Shown here: piece after piece, positions 36,118 to 45,456 of the stretch
Numbering within the stretch: the first letter of the stretch is position 1
Layout: every line of letters begins with the position of its first letter
Assembly (NCBI RefSeq): GCF_900101875.1
Contig: NZ_FNAI01000001.1
Coordinates: 1-64,000, forward strand
Direction of reading: 5' to 3'
Source of the DNA: Mucilaginibacter pineti
Lineage (GTDB): Bacteria; Bacteroidota; Bacteroidia; Sphingobacteriales; Sphingobacteriaceae
Length of the DNA: 64,000 nucleotides
The notes under the pieces: model-generated
Databases searched by the model: none
What the model saw: only the letters and a program-made list of their open reading frames with translations
What the model was told of the DNA's origin: nothing
Position numbers and translations under genes: made by a program

Positions 36118-37548
36118 ATGATAGATAGCAATTTGAAAATTGGGTTATTCGGCATTGGGCTGGATGTATATTGGGAGCAGTTTGATGGTTTGAAAATCAG
36201 TTTGGAAGGCTATCTGGAAACACTGAGCGCCAAATTTAATACCCTACCTGTTACGGTGGTTAATGCCGGGTTGGTTGATACCGTTGATAAGGCATTTGAA
36301 ACCGGTAAAATGTTCAGGCAGGAGGATGTTAATATTATATTTTTATACGTGGGCACCTACGCGCTATCGTCTACCGTGCTGCCAGTGGTTCAAAAGGCCA
36401 ACGTGCCGGTGGTGATACTTAACCTATCGCCAGGCGAAAGTATAGATTATGAGCAGTTTAATAACCTGAACGACCGTACACTCATGACAGGTACCTGGCT
36501 CAAATACTGTTCGGCATGCCCGGTGCCTGAAATTGCCAATGTTTTTAAAAGAACGGGTATCAAATTTCACCAGGTTACCGGTATGCTGGAGAATGATCCG
36601 GAAAGCTGGAGCGAGATCCTGGAGTGGGTAGAGGCGGCAAATGTGGCCAATATTATGCAGCACAACCGCATAGGCTGTATGGGCGGTTACTATTCGGGTA
36701 TGCTGGATATTTACACGGATATTACTTTGCAGATAAAATACTTCGGCGGCCATTTTGAACATATTGAGGTTGAGGAACTCAGCACCATAAAAAATGAAGT
36801 TACTGCCGCCGAAACAGAAAAGCGCGTAGCAGATTTTAAGCAAAAGTTTGATATTCAGGATGATTGCCTGCCCGAAGAACTTTCAAGGGCTGCCCGCACA
36901 TCTGTAGCTATGGATAAGCTGATCACCCAATATAAACTGGGTTCATTTGCCTACTACCATAAGGGGACGGGGAACCCGGATAATGAGGATACCATGAGCT
37001 CGATCATCCTGGGAAATTCGTTGCTTACCGCGAATGGAATCCCGGTTGCCGGAGAGTATGAAATAAAGAACGCGCAGGCCATGAAGATCATGGATAGTTT
37101 TGGCGCTGGCGGTTCATTTACAGAATATTACGCTATGGATTATAAGGACGATGTGGTGCTGATGGGCCATGATGGTCCCGGGCATATTGCCATTGCCGAA
37201 GGTAAAACCAAGGTAAAACCTTTGCAGGTTTATCACGGCAAGGTAGGCAGTGGCCTATCGGTAGAAATGGCCGTTAAATGCGGCGAAATAACCTGCTTAT
37301 CCGTAGTGGAAACAGGAAATGACGGGCTGATGCTGTTGGTGGCAGAAGGACAATCTGTTGCCGGGCCTATTTTACAGATCGGTAATACCAACAGCCGTTA
37401 TCGTTTTCCAGGTGGTGCGCGCAAGTTTGTAACGGATTGGAATAGTTATGGTCCGGCACATCATTGCGCCGTGGGCATAGGCCATATCAGCAGTAAACTG
37501 AAAAAGCTCTCCCTCATATTGGGTATGGAAATGGTGAAGGTTTGCTAA
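36118..37548 (+). CDS. L-arabinose/L-fucose isomerase-like ketol isomerase
   Basis: A 476-residue cytosolic protein. I place the start at 36118, one base after the GH78 stop; a longer frame from 35860 lies inside GH78 and is unlike the family. The N-terminal Rossmann-like domain begins KIGLFGIGLDVYWEQFDGLK. The C-terminal half carries the probable metal ligands of the arabinose-isomerase fold: Glu in VAGEYEIKNA, Glu in GGSFTEYYAMD, His in GHDGPGHIAIAEGK, and His-His in GPAHHCAVG. L-rhamnose isomerase (RhaA) belongs to a different family, so this gene either handles arabinose or fucose from the same glycan or substitutes for RhaA. It is the last gene of the GH106-GH78 operon and faces the hybrid regulator (stops 4 bp apart). 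Confidence 0.85.
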   Translation: MIDSNLKIGLFGIGLDVYWEQFDGLKISLEGYLETLSAKFNTLPVTVVNAGLVDTVDKAFETGKMFRQEDVNIIFLYVGTYALSSTVLPVVQKANVPVVILNLSPGESIDYEQFNNLNDRTLMTGTWLKYCSACPVPEIANVFKRTGIKFHQVTGMLENDPESWSEILEWVEAANVANIMQHNRIGCMGGYYSGMLDIYTDITLQIKYFGGHFEHIEVEELSTIKNEVTAAETEKRVADFKQKFDIQDDCLPEELSRAARTSVAMDKLITQYKLGSFAYYHKGTGNPDNEDTMSSIILGNSLLTANGIPVAGEYEIKNAQAMKIMDSFGAGGSFTEYYAMDYKDDVVLMGHDGPGHIAIAEGKTKVKPLQVYHGKVGSGLSVEMAVKCGEITCLSVVETGNDGLMLLVAEGQSVAGPILQIGNTNSRYRFPGGARKFVTDWNSYGPAHHCAVGIGHISSKLKKLSLILGMEMVKVC

Positions 37549-37552
37549 TCTT

Positions 37553-40500
37553 TTATTTCAGCGTTCCATTTTTTAGCGACTGCATATACTGCGAAGGTGA
37601 TTTTCCGAATTCCTTTTTAAACACGCGCGAAAAATAAGAGTGGCTCTGCAGGCCAATCCTGTCGGCCACTTCGCTTAGAGAAACATCCTCGTGCGTCATG
37701 ATCTGGATGGCTTTTTTCAGGCGGATGGTTTTGATGAACTCACCTACAGACTGATCTGATATGCTTTTGATCTTTTGGTACAGCTTGGTGCGGCTGATAT
37801 ACAGGTTATTGCATAAAAAGTCAACGTCTAAGTCGGCATCCTGAATGTTGGCTTCAATAAGTTCCAATAGCTTGTTTATAAAATCCTTATCCTTTTCATT
37901 ATGGACAAGCTCGGTGGCTTCGGTAAGGTAATCATTGGTGTATTTCAGCTTCAGCTTTTGGCCCTGGTCAAATATATTTTGAATAGTTAACAGCAGCAGA
38001 TCGATACTCAAAGGTTTGGCAAAATAATAATCAGCACCAGATTCCATGCCCGCTATTTTGGCATCCAGCGCGTCCTTTGCCGAAAGTATGATGAACGGGA
38101 TATGACTGGTTTCAAATTTATCTTTAATCAGCTTACAGAGTTCAATGCCGTTCATACCCGGCATCATAACGTCGCTTATGATCAAATCGGGTGTTTTATC
38201 GGCAGCTAATTCGATGGCTGCGTTCCCGTCTTCGGCCTCATGGATATAATAAAATTTCTCTAACGATTGCCGCAGGAAAGTGCGCAGTTCATGGTTATCT
38301 TCTACCAGTAAAATGTGTTTGGTTATCTTTTCAGGTAGCTGCCCGCGTTGTTCTTTATCAACCTCCATCGCGAGTATAGAAGCATCCAAAGGTTCCAGCT
38401 GAGAGCCTTTTGTGTCGCTGTTGGGCGTTATAATTTCTGCATTGGTATAATTTTCCTTGCCCCAGGGTAGTGCCACAAGAATTTGGGTGCCTTTATTGCG
38501 TTCGCTGTAAACGGAGATATCTCCCTTATGCAATTGCGTAAGACTTTTTACGAGCGCCAAACCCACGCCCGAGCCCAAATGATCTTTACTGATGCGGTAA
38601 TAGCGATCAAATATATTACTGATAGAATCAGTAGAGATACCAATCCCGGTATCGGCTATCAGAAAATAGATATATGCGTTGGCGCGGTACTGGTCGTTTA
38701 GCAAATGGTACTCTGTGGCAAATGCAGGTTTAAACTCATTGCGGTTTAAAAAGATCTCCAGCGTAACCTGGCCGCCATTGTTGGTGTATTTAATGGCATT
38801 GTTAATTAAGTTGAATAGAATTTTCTCCAACACCTGCGCGTCAAATAAGTTCGATAGTTCATCATCACCGTTGGTCGTTGTATGGTCGGTTATTTTAAAA
38901 CTGATGTTTTTGCTGGCAGCCAGGTTTTTAAACTCGAGGTACAAGCCATTACAAAATTGGCCAATAGCTAAGGGCTGAACCTGCAGTTTTATAGCACTAT
39001 CGACTATTTTTCTGAAATTCATCAGTTCGTTAATGAGGTTTATCAGCCTTTTAACATTGCGCAGCATCAACTGGTATGGGTTGGTAAGTTCATCGTTTTT
39101 ATTACCGTTGATGATGTTTTCAAGCGGCCCTAATATCAGCGTAAGCGGGGTGCGGAATTCATGCGAGATATTGGTGAAAAATTGTAGCTGCTGCTGGTGA
39201 AGTTCTTCGCGCTGTTTGTGCATTTCCTCCCTTTTATTTTCGTTAACCGCGCGGATAGCCAATTCTCGTTTCAACCTATACCAGCGGGCCTGGTAAATAT
39301 AGATCCACAATAAAAAGCCGATAACAAGCGCGAAATAAATTATCTTGGCCAATGTAGATTTCCACCAGGGCGGGGTAACTGTAATGGCTATAGTTGCCTG
39401 GTTGCTGCTCCATAAGCCGTCGTTATTGGTGGCCTCAACTATAAATTGATAATTGTCATAATCAAGGTTGCTATAGGCCGCGCCAGGATTTGTACCATCG
39501 GTGTATTTCCAGGTTTTATCGTAACCGATGAGCTTGTAACGGTATTTGCATTTTAGCGGATTGGCATAGTGCATGGCGCTAAACGAGATCACAAAGTTGT
39601 TTTGCAGGTAGTTGAGTTTTAATGCCTTGCTGTAGCTAATTATTTTATCCAGGGTGTTTTCGGCAGAATCGGACTTGCCGTAAATGGGTTTTTGATTGTT
39701 GATGAGCAAATCTGTCAATACGGGATGCGCCGGAATCTGGTTCGATTTTATTTCATTGGGATAAAAATAATTAAGGCCATTAATTCCACCGAAATACAAC
39801 CGTCCGTCGGCCCCCTTAAATGATGCACCTACCTTAAAGCTATTGCCTTGCAGGCCGTCGTTCTTTTCGTATCTGATTAACTTGCCTGTAACCGGGTTTA
39901 AAAATTGCAGTCCGTTTCCACCCATCCAAATATTGCCGGCATTGTCAATTTCCAAACTTTCAACATCATTAAAAATGCCCATGTTGCCGGTGTAGGCTTT
40001 TATGCTGTAAGTATCATCTTTCCGGATAATTAAGCGGTTTACACCGCCGCCTATAGTGCCAATCCAATAAGTACTATCGTTCTGTTTGCTTACCGGGTAG
40101 GTGTAGTTGGAGCTTAAAGAGTTCTTTTTTTCTGAAGCCTGGTAATCATAGGTTTTAAGGATGTTGCCATCTTTATCAATCAAAATTCGTTTTAATCCGT
40201 GGGTGCTGGATACAAACAGTTCGGGCTTTTTCTTATCGGCAAAAATAAAATAGCTTTCACCGTAGTACTTTATATTAAATACGCCTTTGTCGTCCTTGAA
40301 TATTACGCCAAACCTATCCGTATGGTTACCAAACCAAATGTTGCCAAAGCAATCTTTGGTGAGCACGTCAATTACATGATTGGGGAATTTGTCGCTGCCG
40401 GGCGGGTTCCATAGTTCCTTCCGGTTTGCCTTTAAAATTTCAATACCGCGCGAGTGGCCTATCCAGAGGTTATGTTCGTTATCCAGCGTTAGTGCGGTTA

Positions 40501-41722
40501 CGTTATCATCTTTAAGTTTTACGGCGGAGTTATGGGTATTATAAAACGTGAACTTTTGCAATTTCAGGTCATAACGGTTTAGCCCGTCGTAATTTGTACC
40601 TATCCATAAATTCTGCCCGTTTTCATCCAAAACCGACCGCACATAACTTCCTGACATTGAATTGGGATCTTCCTTATCATGCTGAAGTGTGTAAAACCTC
40701 TTTTCGTTCAAATCGCAATAGTTTACGCCACCGCCAAAAGTGCAAACCCAAAGGCATTGCGAGCGGTCGATATACATATTGTTCAACGAACTTGAATTTA
40801 AGCTGTTTGGCGAGTTTTTATTGGTAATAAGATCCGTAAGCTGCAGGCTGCTGTTTAATCGCATCAACCCCGAACCGGTATTTATCCAGTAGTTTAATTT
40901 GCTATCCTGCGCAATATGCGCTACATAAGCGTTATCGTTTAAAGTGAATTGCCTAACAACAGTGTAACTGCCCGTTGTGATTTTATTGGTTAAAAATAGC
41001 TGCCTTCCGCTGGCTATCAGTATGTTTTGTTTGTTATCTATGAAAATTTTCGACAGGTTAAGATCGGGGCATGAATCTATACGGAGGTTGGTGAGTTGGC
41101 CACCGGAACCTGGTAGCCAAACCCCCTTGTTGGTAGCCAGGTATATGTTGCCCAAACTATCCCGCGCCATTTCAGAAAAGTTTACTCCCGAAGGTATGGT
41201 GAGCTTTTGCTCGTTCACGTTGCCGCCCGTTATGCTGTAGCACCTTAATTGGTTGCCCGTTATGCCATATAAGAGATCGCCTTTTCTTATTAACCGCCAG
41301 AAAGCCGGTTCACCCTCAACGGTATAATCTATGTATTTTTCAGTTTTTGAGTCGAAACGTTGAAGGCCGCCTTCGGTACCCAGCCAAATATTGCCTTCGT
41401 CATCGGGGTAAAGGCATATAACCCTGTTCTTTTTGGCGTTATTGAGCGGTATGTTGGTGTTGTAAAACTTTTTTATGGTGTAACCGTCAAACCTGTCTAA
41501 CCCAAAGTTGGTGGCAATCCATATATAGCCCAGTTTATCCTGCACCAGATCATTGGCATCGGTGTGCGAGAGGCCAACATCTACAGTAAGGTATTTGAAT
41601 TTGTAGGGGTACGACTGGCAAAAAGCGGAGTTACCGGATACAGCAATGGAAAGGCTTAAAAAAATGATGATCCTTAAAAAATGGATTTTTTTCAACTCTT
41701 TATATTGACGCTTAAAACTCAT
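37553..41722 (-). CDS. Hybrid two-component system sensor/regulator (HTCS) with AraC output
   Basis: A 1389-residue one-protein signalling system. After a signal/anchor segment (IIIFLSLSIAVSGNSAFC), residues ~45-690 are two-component propeller repeats (repeated W-I-G/A-T-x-x-G-L-x-x-F/Y-D motifs, for example YIWIATNFGLDRFDG, NIWLGTEGGLQRFDS), then a Y_Y_Y domain (~720-785) and a transmembrane helix near 790-812. The cytosolic part has HisKA with NISHEFRTPLTL (His ~853), HATPase with NLINNAIKYTN, ADTGIGIS and GVGLALVKSL, a receiver with DVMMPGMNG (Asp ~1185), and a C-terminal AraC helix-turn-helix pair (DVSLSEVADRIGLQSHSYFSRVFKKEFGKSPSQY). HTCS proteins sense oligosaccharides and switch on a polysaccharide-utilisation locus. 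Its stop is 4 bp from the isomerase's; upstream it diverges from the GH2 gene. Confidence 0.95.
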   Translation of the reverse strand: MSFKRQYKELKKIHFLRIIIFLSLSIAVSGNSAFCQSYPYKFKYLTVDVGLSHTDANDLVQDKLGYIWIATNFGLDRFDGYTIKKFYNTNIPLNNAKKNRVICLYPDDEGNIWLGTEGGLQRFDSKTEKYIDYTVEGEPAFWRLIRKGDLLYGITGNQLRCYSITGGNVNEQKLTIPSGVNFSEMARDSLGNIYLATNKGVWLPGSGGQLTNLRIDSCPDLNLSKIFIDNKQNILIASGRQLFLTNKITTGSYTVVRQFTLNDNAYVAHIAQDSKLNYWINTGSGLMRLNSSLQLTDLITNKNSPNSLNSSSLNNMYIDRSQCLWVCTFGGGVNYCDLNEKRFYTLQHDKEDPNSMSGSYVRSVLDENGQNLWIGTNYDGLNRYDLKLQKFTFYNTHNSAVKLKDDNVTALTLDNEHNLWIGHSRGIEILKANRKELWNPPGSDKFPNHVIDVLTKDCFGNIWFGNHTDRFGVIFKDDKGVFNIKYYGESYFIFADKKKPELFVSSTHGLKRILIDKDGNILKTYDYQASEKKNSLSSNYTYPVSKQNDSTYWIGTIGGGVNRLIIRKDDTYSIKAYTGNMGIFNDVESLEIDNAGNIWMGGNGLQFLNPVTGKLIRYEKNDGLQGNSFKVGASFKGADGRLYFGGINGLNYFYPNEIKSNQIPAHPVLTDLLINNQKPIYGKSDSAENTLDKIISYSKALKLNYLQNNFVISFSAMHYANPLKCKYRYKLIGYDKTWKYTDGTNPGAAYSNLDYDNYQFIVEATNNDGLWSSNQATIAITVTPPWWKSTLAKIIYFALVIGFLLWIYIYQARWYRLKRELAIRAVNENKREEMHKQREELHQQQLQFFTNISHEFRTPLTLILGPLENIINGNKNDELTNPYQLMLRNVKRLINLINELMNFRKIVDSAIKLQVQPLAIGQFCNGLYLEFKNLAASKNISFKITDHTTTNGDDELSNLFDAQVLEKILFNLINNAIKYTNNGGQVTLEIFLNRNEFKPAFATEYHLLNDQYRANAYIYFLIADTGIGISTDSISNIFDRYYRISKDHLGSGVGLALVKSLTQLHKGDISVYSERNKGTQILVALPWGKENYTNAEIITPNSDTKGSQLEPLDASILAMEVDKEQRGQLPEKITKHILLVEDNHELRTFLRQSLEKFYYIHEAEDGNAAIELAADKTPDLIISDVMMPGMNGIELCKLIKDKFETSHIPFIILSAKDALDAKIAGMESGADYYFAKPLSIDLLLLTIQNIFDQGQKLKLKYTNDYLTEATELVHNEKDKDFINKLLELIEANIQDADLDVDFLCNNLYISRTKLYQKIKSISDQSVGEFIKTIRLKKAIQIMTHEDVSLSEVADRIGLQSHSYFSRVFKKEFGKSPSQYMQSLKNGTLK

Positions 41723-42038
41723 TTATGATTTACTGCTCGGCCTATTAGCTATTAATAAGCTAAAGAAACGCAAAAATTGCCAATCTTGTAATACCATAGT
41801 ATCGTTACCTAACTCCCAAAATGGTTTATCCTGTTGATTTAAACGGTATTGAATAAAATAATGCACTATTGTACAAAAAGAATGTACAATAATACAATTG
41901 CAATAAGCGCATATTAAGGTTATTTGTGTTGCTATATGTACCTCTTTAGCAAACAGGATCGTTTTCCCTTAATTACAACATATATAATCCAATTATTCGT
42001 TAACCATTAAATTACATCTAAATTAACATCAGCAATTT
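41723..42038. other. Divergent intergenic region between HTCS and GH2 genes
   Basis: This 316-bp AT-rich gap must hold the promoters of the hybrid regulator (minus) and the GH2 gene (plus). The 9+9 inverted repeat at 41867-41891 is its clearest feature. I found no perfect TTTG/TAnnTTTG pair and no RNA gene or terminator. Confidence 0.45.
41867..41891. promoter_or_regulatory. Candidate operator: perfect 9+9 inverted repeat
   Basis: TATTGTACA and TGTACAATA form a perfect inverted repeat with a 7-base A-rich spacer. It lies ~145 bp upstream of both the HTCS start (41722) and the GH2 start (42039), close to midway. The spacing of about one and a half helical turns between centres fits a dimeric helix-turn-helix regulator. 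The AraC output domain of the adjacent HTCS is the simplest candidate binder; the assignment is inferred. Confidence 0.55.
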
Positions 42039-45000
42039 ATGACCAACTTCTCTTTAAAAAGAAAAATTGTACCGCTCTTACTATTCATTGCATTTATTTG
42101 CCATACTAAAGCAGGTTTTGCCTTTCAGCAAAAAGAAACCGGACTTTCAAAAAACGATACTGCTTTTGTGCCAAAGGAAATTGAAGACCCCGAGAACATA
42201 GGCATAAACAAAGAGGCCAGCCACGCTACGCTGATGCCTTACGGCTCATTGAACGAGGCACTGGCCGGTAACAGACATGCATCTACCTTTAGCAAAAGCC
42301 TGAACGGTTTATGGAAATTTAATTGGGTAGACTGGCCGCAGAAACGCCCTGTTAATTTTTACAAAACAGATTACGATGTATCTGGCTGGAAAGATATTAA
42401 AGTGCCATCAAACTGGCAGGTAGAAGGTTACGGAACACCATACTACAGCAACTTTACCTATATTTTTCAAAAGGATTTTCCGAGGGTAATGAGCACCCCG
42501 CCTGAGAAATATACGGCGTATACCGAAAGAAACCCGGTAGGTAGCTACCGTCGCGATTTTACATTACCTGCAACCTGGAGCGGTCGTCGCATCTTCATTA
42601 CTTTTGATGGGGTAGACGCCGGATTTTTCATTTGGGTGAACGGTAAAAAAGTAGGTTACAGCGTAAACAGCCGTAACGCCGCCGAGTTCGATTTGACCAA
42701 ATACGTTAAGCCCGGAAAAAATACCCTGGCGGTAGAGGTTTACCGCTTTACCACCGGCAGCTATCTGGAAGATCAGGATATGTGGCGCCTGAGCGGGATC
42801 TTCAGGAATGTAACCCTTTGGAGCAGTCCGCAGGAGCATATCAGGGATTATTTTGTAAAAACCAATCTTGATAAACAATACAAGGATGCCGATGTAGCGG
42901 TATCGGCCAAAGTGAAAAACTATGGCACTGCTACAGTTAAAGCACGCGTTTTGGATATCGCTTTATACAATGGCCTGGTACCTGTACCCGGAGCCGTTAC
43001 CCAAAAAGCCATCCCGGCATTAAAACCGGGTGAAGAAGTTGAAGTAAATGCCAGTTTCCACGTAAGCAACCCGCAAAAATGGACTGCCGAAACACCTAAG
43101 CTTTACACTACTGTTATCGCCATTAAAGATGGTGCCGAGGCAGTTGAAACGTTATCATCACGCACCGGTTTCAGGAATATTGAGATAAAAGGCCGGTTGT
43201 TTTTGGTTAACGGTGTGCCGATTAAATTGAAAGGTGTAAACCGTCATGAAAACTGGCCTAATGATGGCCACGCGGTTACTGAGGCACAAATGATAAGTGA
43301 TATATTGCTTATAAAGCAGGCCAATTGTAACCACGTACGTACCTGCCACTATTCTGACGATCCGCGCTGGTATGAGCTGTGCGACCAATATGGTATTTAC
43401 CTGGTGGCCGAAGCCAATCTGGAAAGCCACGGTGCATGGGACGAGTTTAACGAAGAGCCACGCATTAAAGCTGCTCTTATCGACAGAAACGTAGCCAACG
43501 TAGAGAATTTTAAAAACCATCCGTCGGTTATTATCTGGTCGCTTGGTAACGAGTGCGGCAGCGGCGGATCAAACTTCAGAGCTATTTTAAAGGTCATTAA
43601 AGGTATCGATTCTACAAGGCCTACGCACTACCAAGGCTTTGGCATAGGTAAAAACAACCCTGCCGATATGGACAGCGAAATGTATACCGATGTAGAAAAC
43701 CTGGAAAGACACGCAAACGATGCAACCCTTACCAAGCCGTTTTACCTTTGCGAGTATGCACACGCCATGTTTAACTCCATGGGCTCGGTAGATATTTATA
43801 ATGATCTGTTCGATAAATATCCGCAATTATTAGGCGGCGCTATTTGGGAGTGGCAGGATCAGGGAATATATAACAACCGCGATCCTAAACACCCTATAAC
43901 TGCCTTTGGTGGCGGCTTTGGCGAGTATCCTAACGATCAATACTTTATCCATAAAGGTGTTGTGTTTTCAGATCGTTCATTAAAACCGCACTACCCCGAA
44001 CTGAAACATGCTTACCAGTGGATTAGCATCCATGCTAAGGATTTGAAGAGCGGTGTGGTTAACATTAAAAACAGGTACCAGTTCATCAACCTTAATGGCT
44101 TAACCTCTAAATGGGAGGTAACTGAAAACGGTACAACTATTTCATCAGGTAATTTAGTATTGAGCGAAATTAAACCGGGCGGCGAAAAGGATGTAACAAT
44201 CCCTTACCACATTACCCCTAAACCGGGTGCCGAGTATTTCTTAAGAGTTTCATTTGCGCTTTCAACGGATAAGCTTTGGGCTAAAAAGGGTTTCGAGGTT
44301 GCTTCGCAGCAATTGGAACTGCCTGTTGCTATCCCGGCTGTTAAACAACCCTTAACAGGTGGCGCGTTAACACTGGCCGACGATAAAGATGTTATTAAAG
44401 TAAAAGGTACCGGCTTTAAACTTGAGTTTGATAAAGCTAAAGGAACTTTTACTAAAATGGAAAACAGTACCGGCAATATCCTGCGCGAAAACGGTGGTCC
44501 TATGCTGCACTTATGGCGCGCACCGCACCGCAAGGATGATATGTGGGCTTATGATGATTATTGGGTTAAATATGGCCTGAGAGAAATTAAATGGGTAACC
44601 GATGCGGTAAACACCAAACAGCTTTCGGCAAATGAGGTTGAAATAAAAGTAAGCCTTACCGGTACAGGTAAAAAAGACTTTGTTGTTCATCACCAGGTTG
44701 TTTATACCATAAACAGCAATGGCGCTATTAATGCCGACAATAACGTGAGCTTTAGCGGAGATGATAAAATAGTATTTGGAAGGCTGGGCGTACGCTTGTT
44801 CCTGGATAAGGACCTTACAAAGTTTGATTACTTTGGCCGCGGCCCGATGGAAAACTATGCCGATAGGAAACAAGGCTTTGATGTAGGTCATTATTTCAGC
44901 ACCGTAAATCAGCAGCTTACACCGTACGAAAAACCGATGGATTGCGGTAACCACGAGGATGTTCGCTGGGCTAATTTAAGTACAGATAAAGGCCTGGGCT

Positions 45001-45233
45001 TAGGCATAAAACAAGGTACAGACCTGTTCCAGGTAACCGCCCTGCCTTACAGCGACGAGGAAATGGAAAACGTAGAGTACAAAATAGACCTGCCAAAAAG
45101 CAAGGGAACTGTATTGTGCATCAGCCACAAAACGTTGGGTGTAGGCTCATGGGGCTGCGGTCCGCGCCCGTTGGAGCAGTATCGCGTTTATGCCAAACCA
45201 ACAAGCTTTAACTATGTAATAAACCTGAAATAG
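42039..45233 (+). CDS. GH2-family beta-galactosidase-like glycoside hydrolase
   Basis: A 1064-residue secreted protein (signal near residues 10-30, LLLFIAFICHTKAGFA). It follows LacZ domain order: sugar-binding N domain (KSLNGLWKFNWVDWPQKRP, WQVEGYGTPYYSNFTYIF), immunoglobulin-like domain, TIM barrel (KLKGVNRHENWPNDGHAVTEAQMISDILLIKQANCNHVRTCHY) with acid/base Glu505 in WSLGNECGSG and nucleophile Glu572 in CEYAHAMF, and the large C-terminal beta-sandwich (YFGRGPMENYADRKQG). The nucleophile motif reads EYAHAMFNSMG rather than the usual EYAHAMGNS, so specificity may differ from plain beta-galactosidase. It diverges from the HTCS gene and ends at a strong terminator, so it is a single-gene unit likely controlled by the HTCS. 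Confidence 0.92.
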   Translation: MTNFSLKRKIVPLLLFIAFICHTKAGFAFQQKETGLSKNDTAFVPKEIEDPENIGINKEASHATLMPYGSLNEALAGNRHASTFSKSLNGLWKFNWVDWPQKRPVNFYKTDYDVSGWKDIKVPSNWQVEGYGTPYYSNFTYIFQKDFPRVMSTPPEKYTAYTERNPVGSYRRDFTLPATWSGRRIFITFDGVDAGFFIWVNGKKVGYSVNSRNAAEFDLTKYVKPGKNTLAVEVYRFTTGSYLEDQDMWRLSGIFRNVTLWSSPQEHIRDYFVKTNLDKQYKDADVAVSAKVKNYGTATVKARVLDIALYNGLVPVPGAVTQKAIPALKPGEEVEVNASFHVSNPQKWTAETPKLYTTVIAIKDGAEAVETLSSRTGFRNIEIKGRLFLVNGVPIKLKGVNRHENWPNDGHAVTEAQMISDILLIKQANCNHVRTCHYSDDPRWYELCDQYGIYLVAEANLESHGAWDEFNEEPRIKAALIDRNVANVENFKNHPSVIIWSLGNECGSGGSNFRAILKVIKGIDSTRPTHYQGFGIGKNNPADMDSEMYTDVENLERHANDATLTKPFYLCEYAHAMFNSMGSVDIYNDLFDKYPQLLGGAIWEWQDQGIYNNRDPKHPITAFGGGFGEYPNDQYFIHKGVVFSDRSLKPHYPELKHAYQWISIHAKDLKSGVVNIKNRYQFINLNGLTSKWEVTENGTTISSGNLVLSEIKPGGEKDVTIPYHITPKPGAEYFLRVSFALSTDKLWAKKGFEVASQQLELPVAIPAVKQPLTGGALTLADDKDVIKVKGTGFKLEFDKAKGTFTKMENSTGNILRENGGPMLHLWRAPHRKDDMWAYDDYWVKYGLREIKWVTDAVNTKQLSANEVEIKVSLTGTGKKDFVVHHQVVYTINSNGAINADNNVSFSGDDKIVFGRLGVRLFLDKDLTKFDYFGRGPMENYADRKQGFDVGHYFSTVNQQLTPYEKPMDCGNHEDVRWANLSTDKGLGLGIKQGTDLFQVTALPYSDEEMENVEYKIDLPKSKGTVLCISHKTLGVGSWGCGPRPLEQYRVYAKPTSFNYVINLK

Positions 45234-45276
45234 TTTATTGTATTAAACATAGCCCCGCATATTTTGGGGGAACATC

Positions 45277-45318
45277 AAATAGCCATAGCAAAATTAGTTT
45301 TGCTATGGCTATTTTGCT
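45277..45318 (+). terminator. Strong intrinsic terminator after the GH2 gene
   Basis: A perfect 17-bp stem (45277-45293 with 45298-45314, loop TTAG) built on ATAGCCATAGCAAAA and its complement runs into TTTTGCTTT. It begins 44 bases after the GH2 stop and is nearly symmetrical, so it could act in both directions. Confidence 0.88.
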
Positions 45319-45420
45319 TTGTGACCACCCATAAGTCAGATCGTCATTGGTAATAGCCACTATAGTGTAAAAAATACACCTAAAAGAAGATAGCGCGGGC
45401 AATTTTAGCCTGTATTAACT

Positions 45421-45428
45421 TATTTTTG
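45421..45428 (+). promoter_or_regulatory. -7 promoter box (TATTTTTG) of the MFS gene
   Basis: The sequence matches the Bacteroidota -7 consensus TAnnTTTG exactly and lies 28 bases before the start codon at 45457, which would give a short leader. No good TTTG -33 element is visible at the expected distance, so support is partial. Confidence 0.5.
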
Positions 45429-45456
45429 CCGCAATCCGCACCATCTATTAATATAT

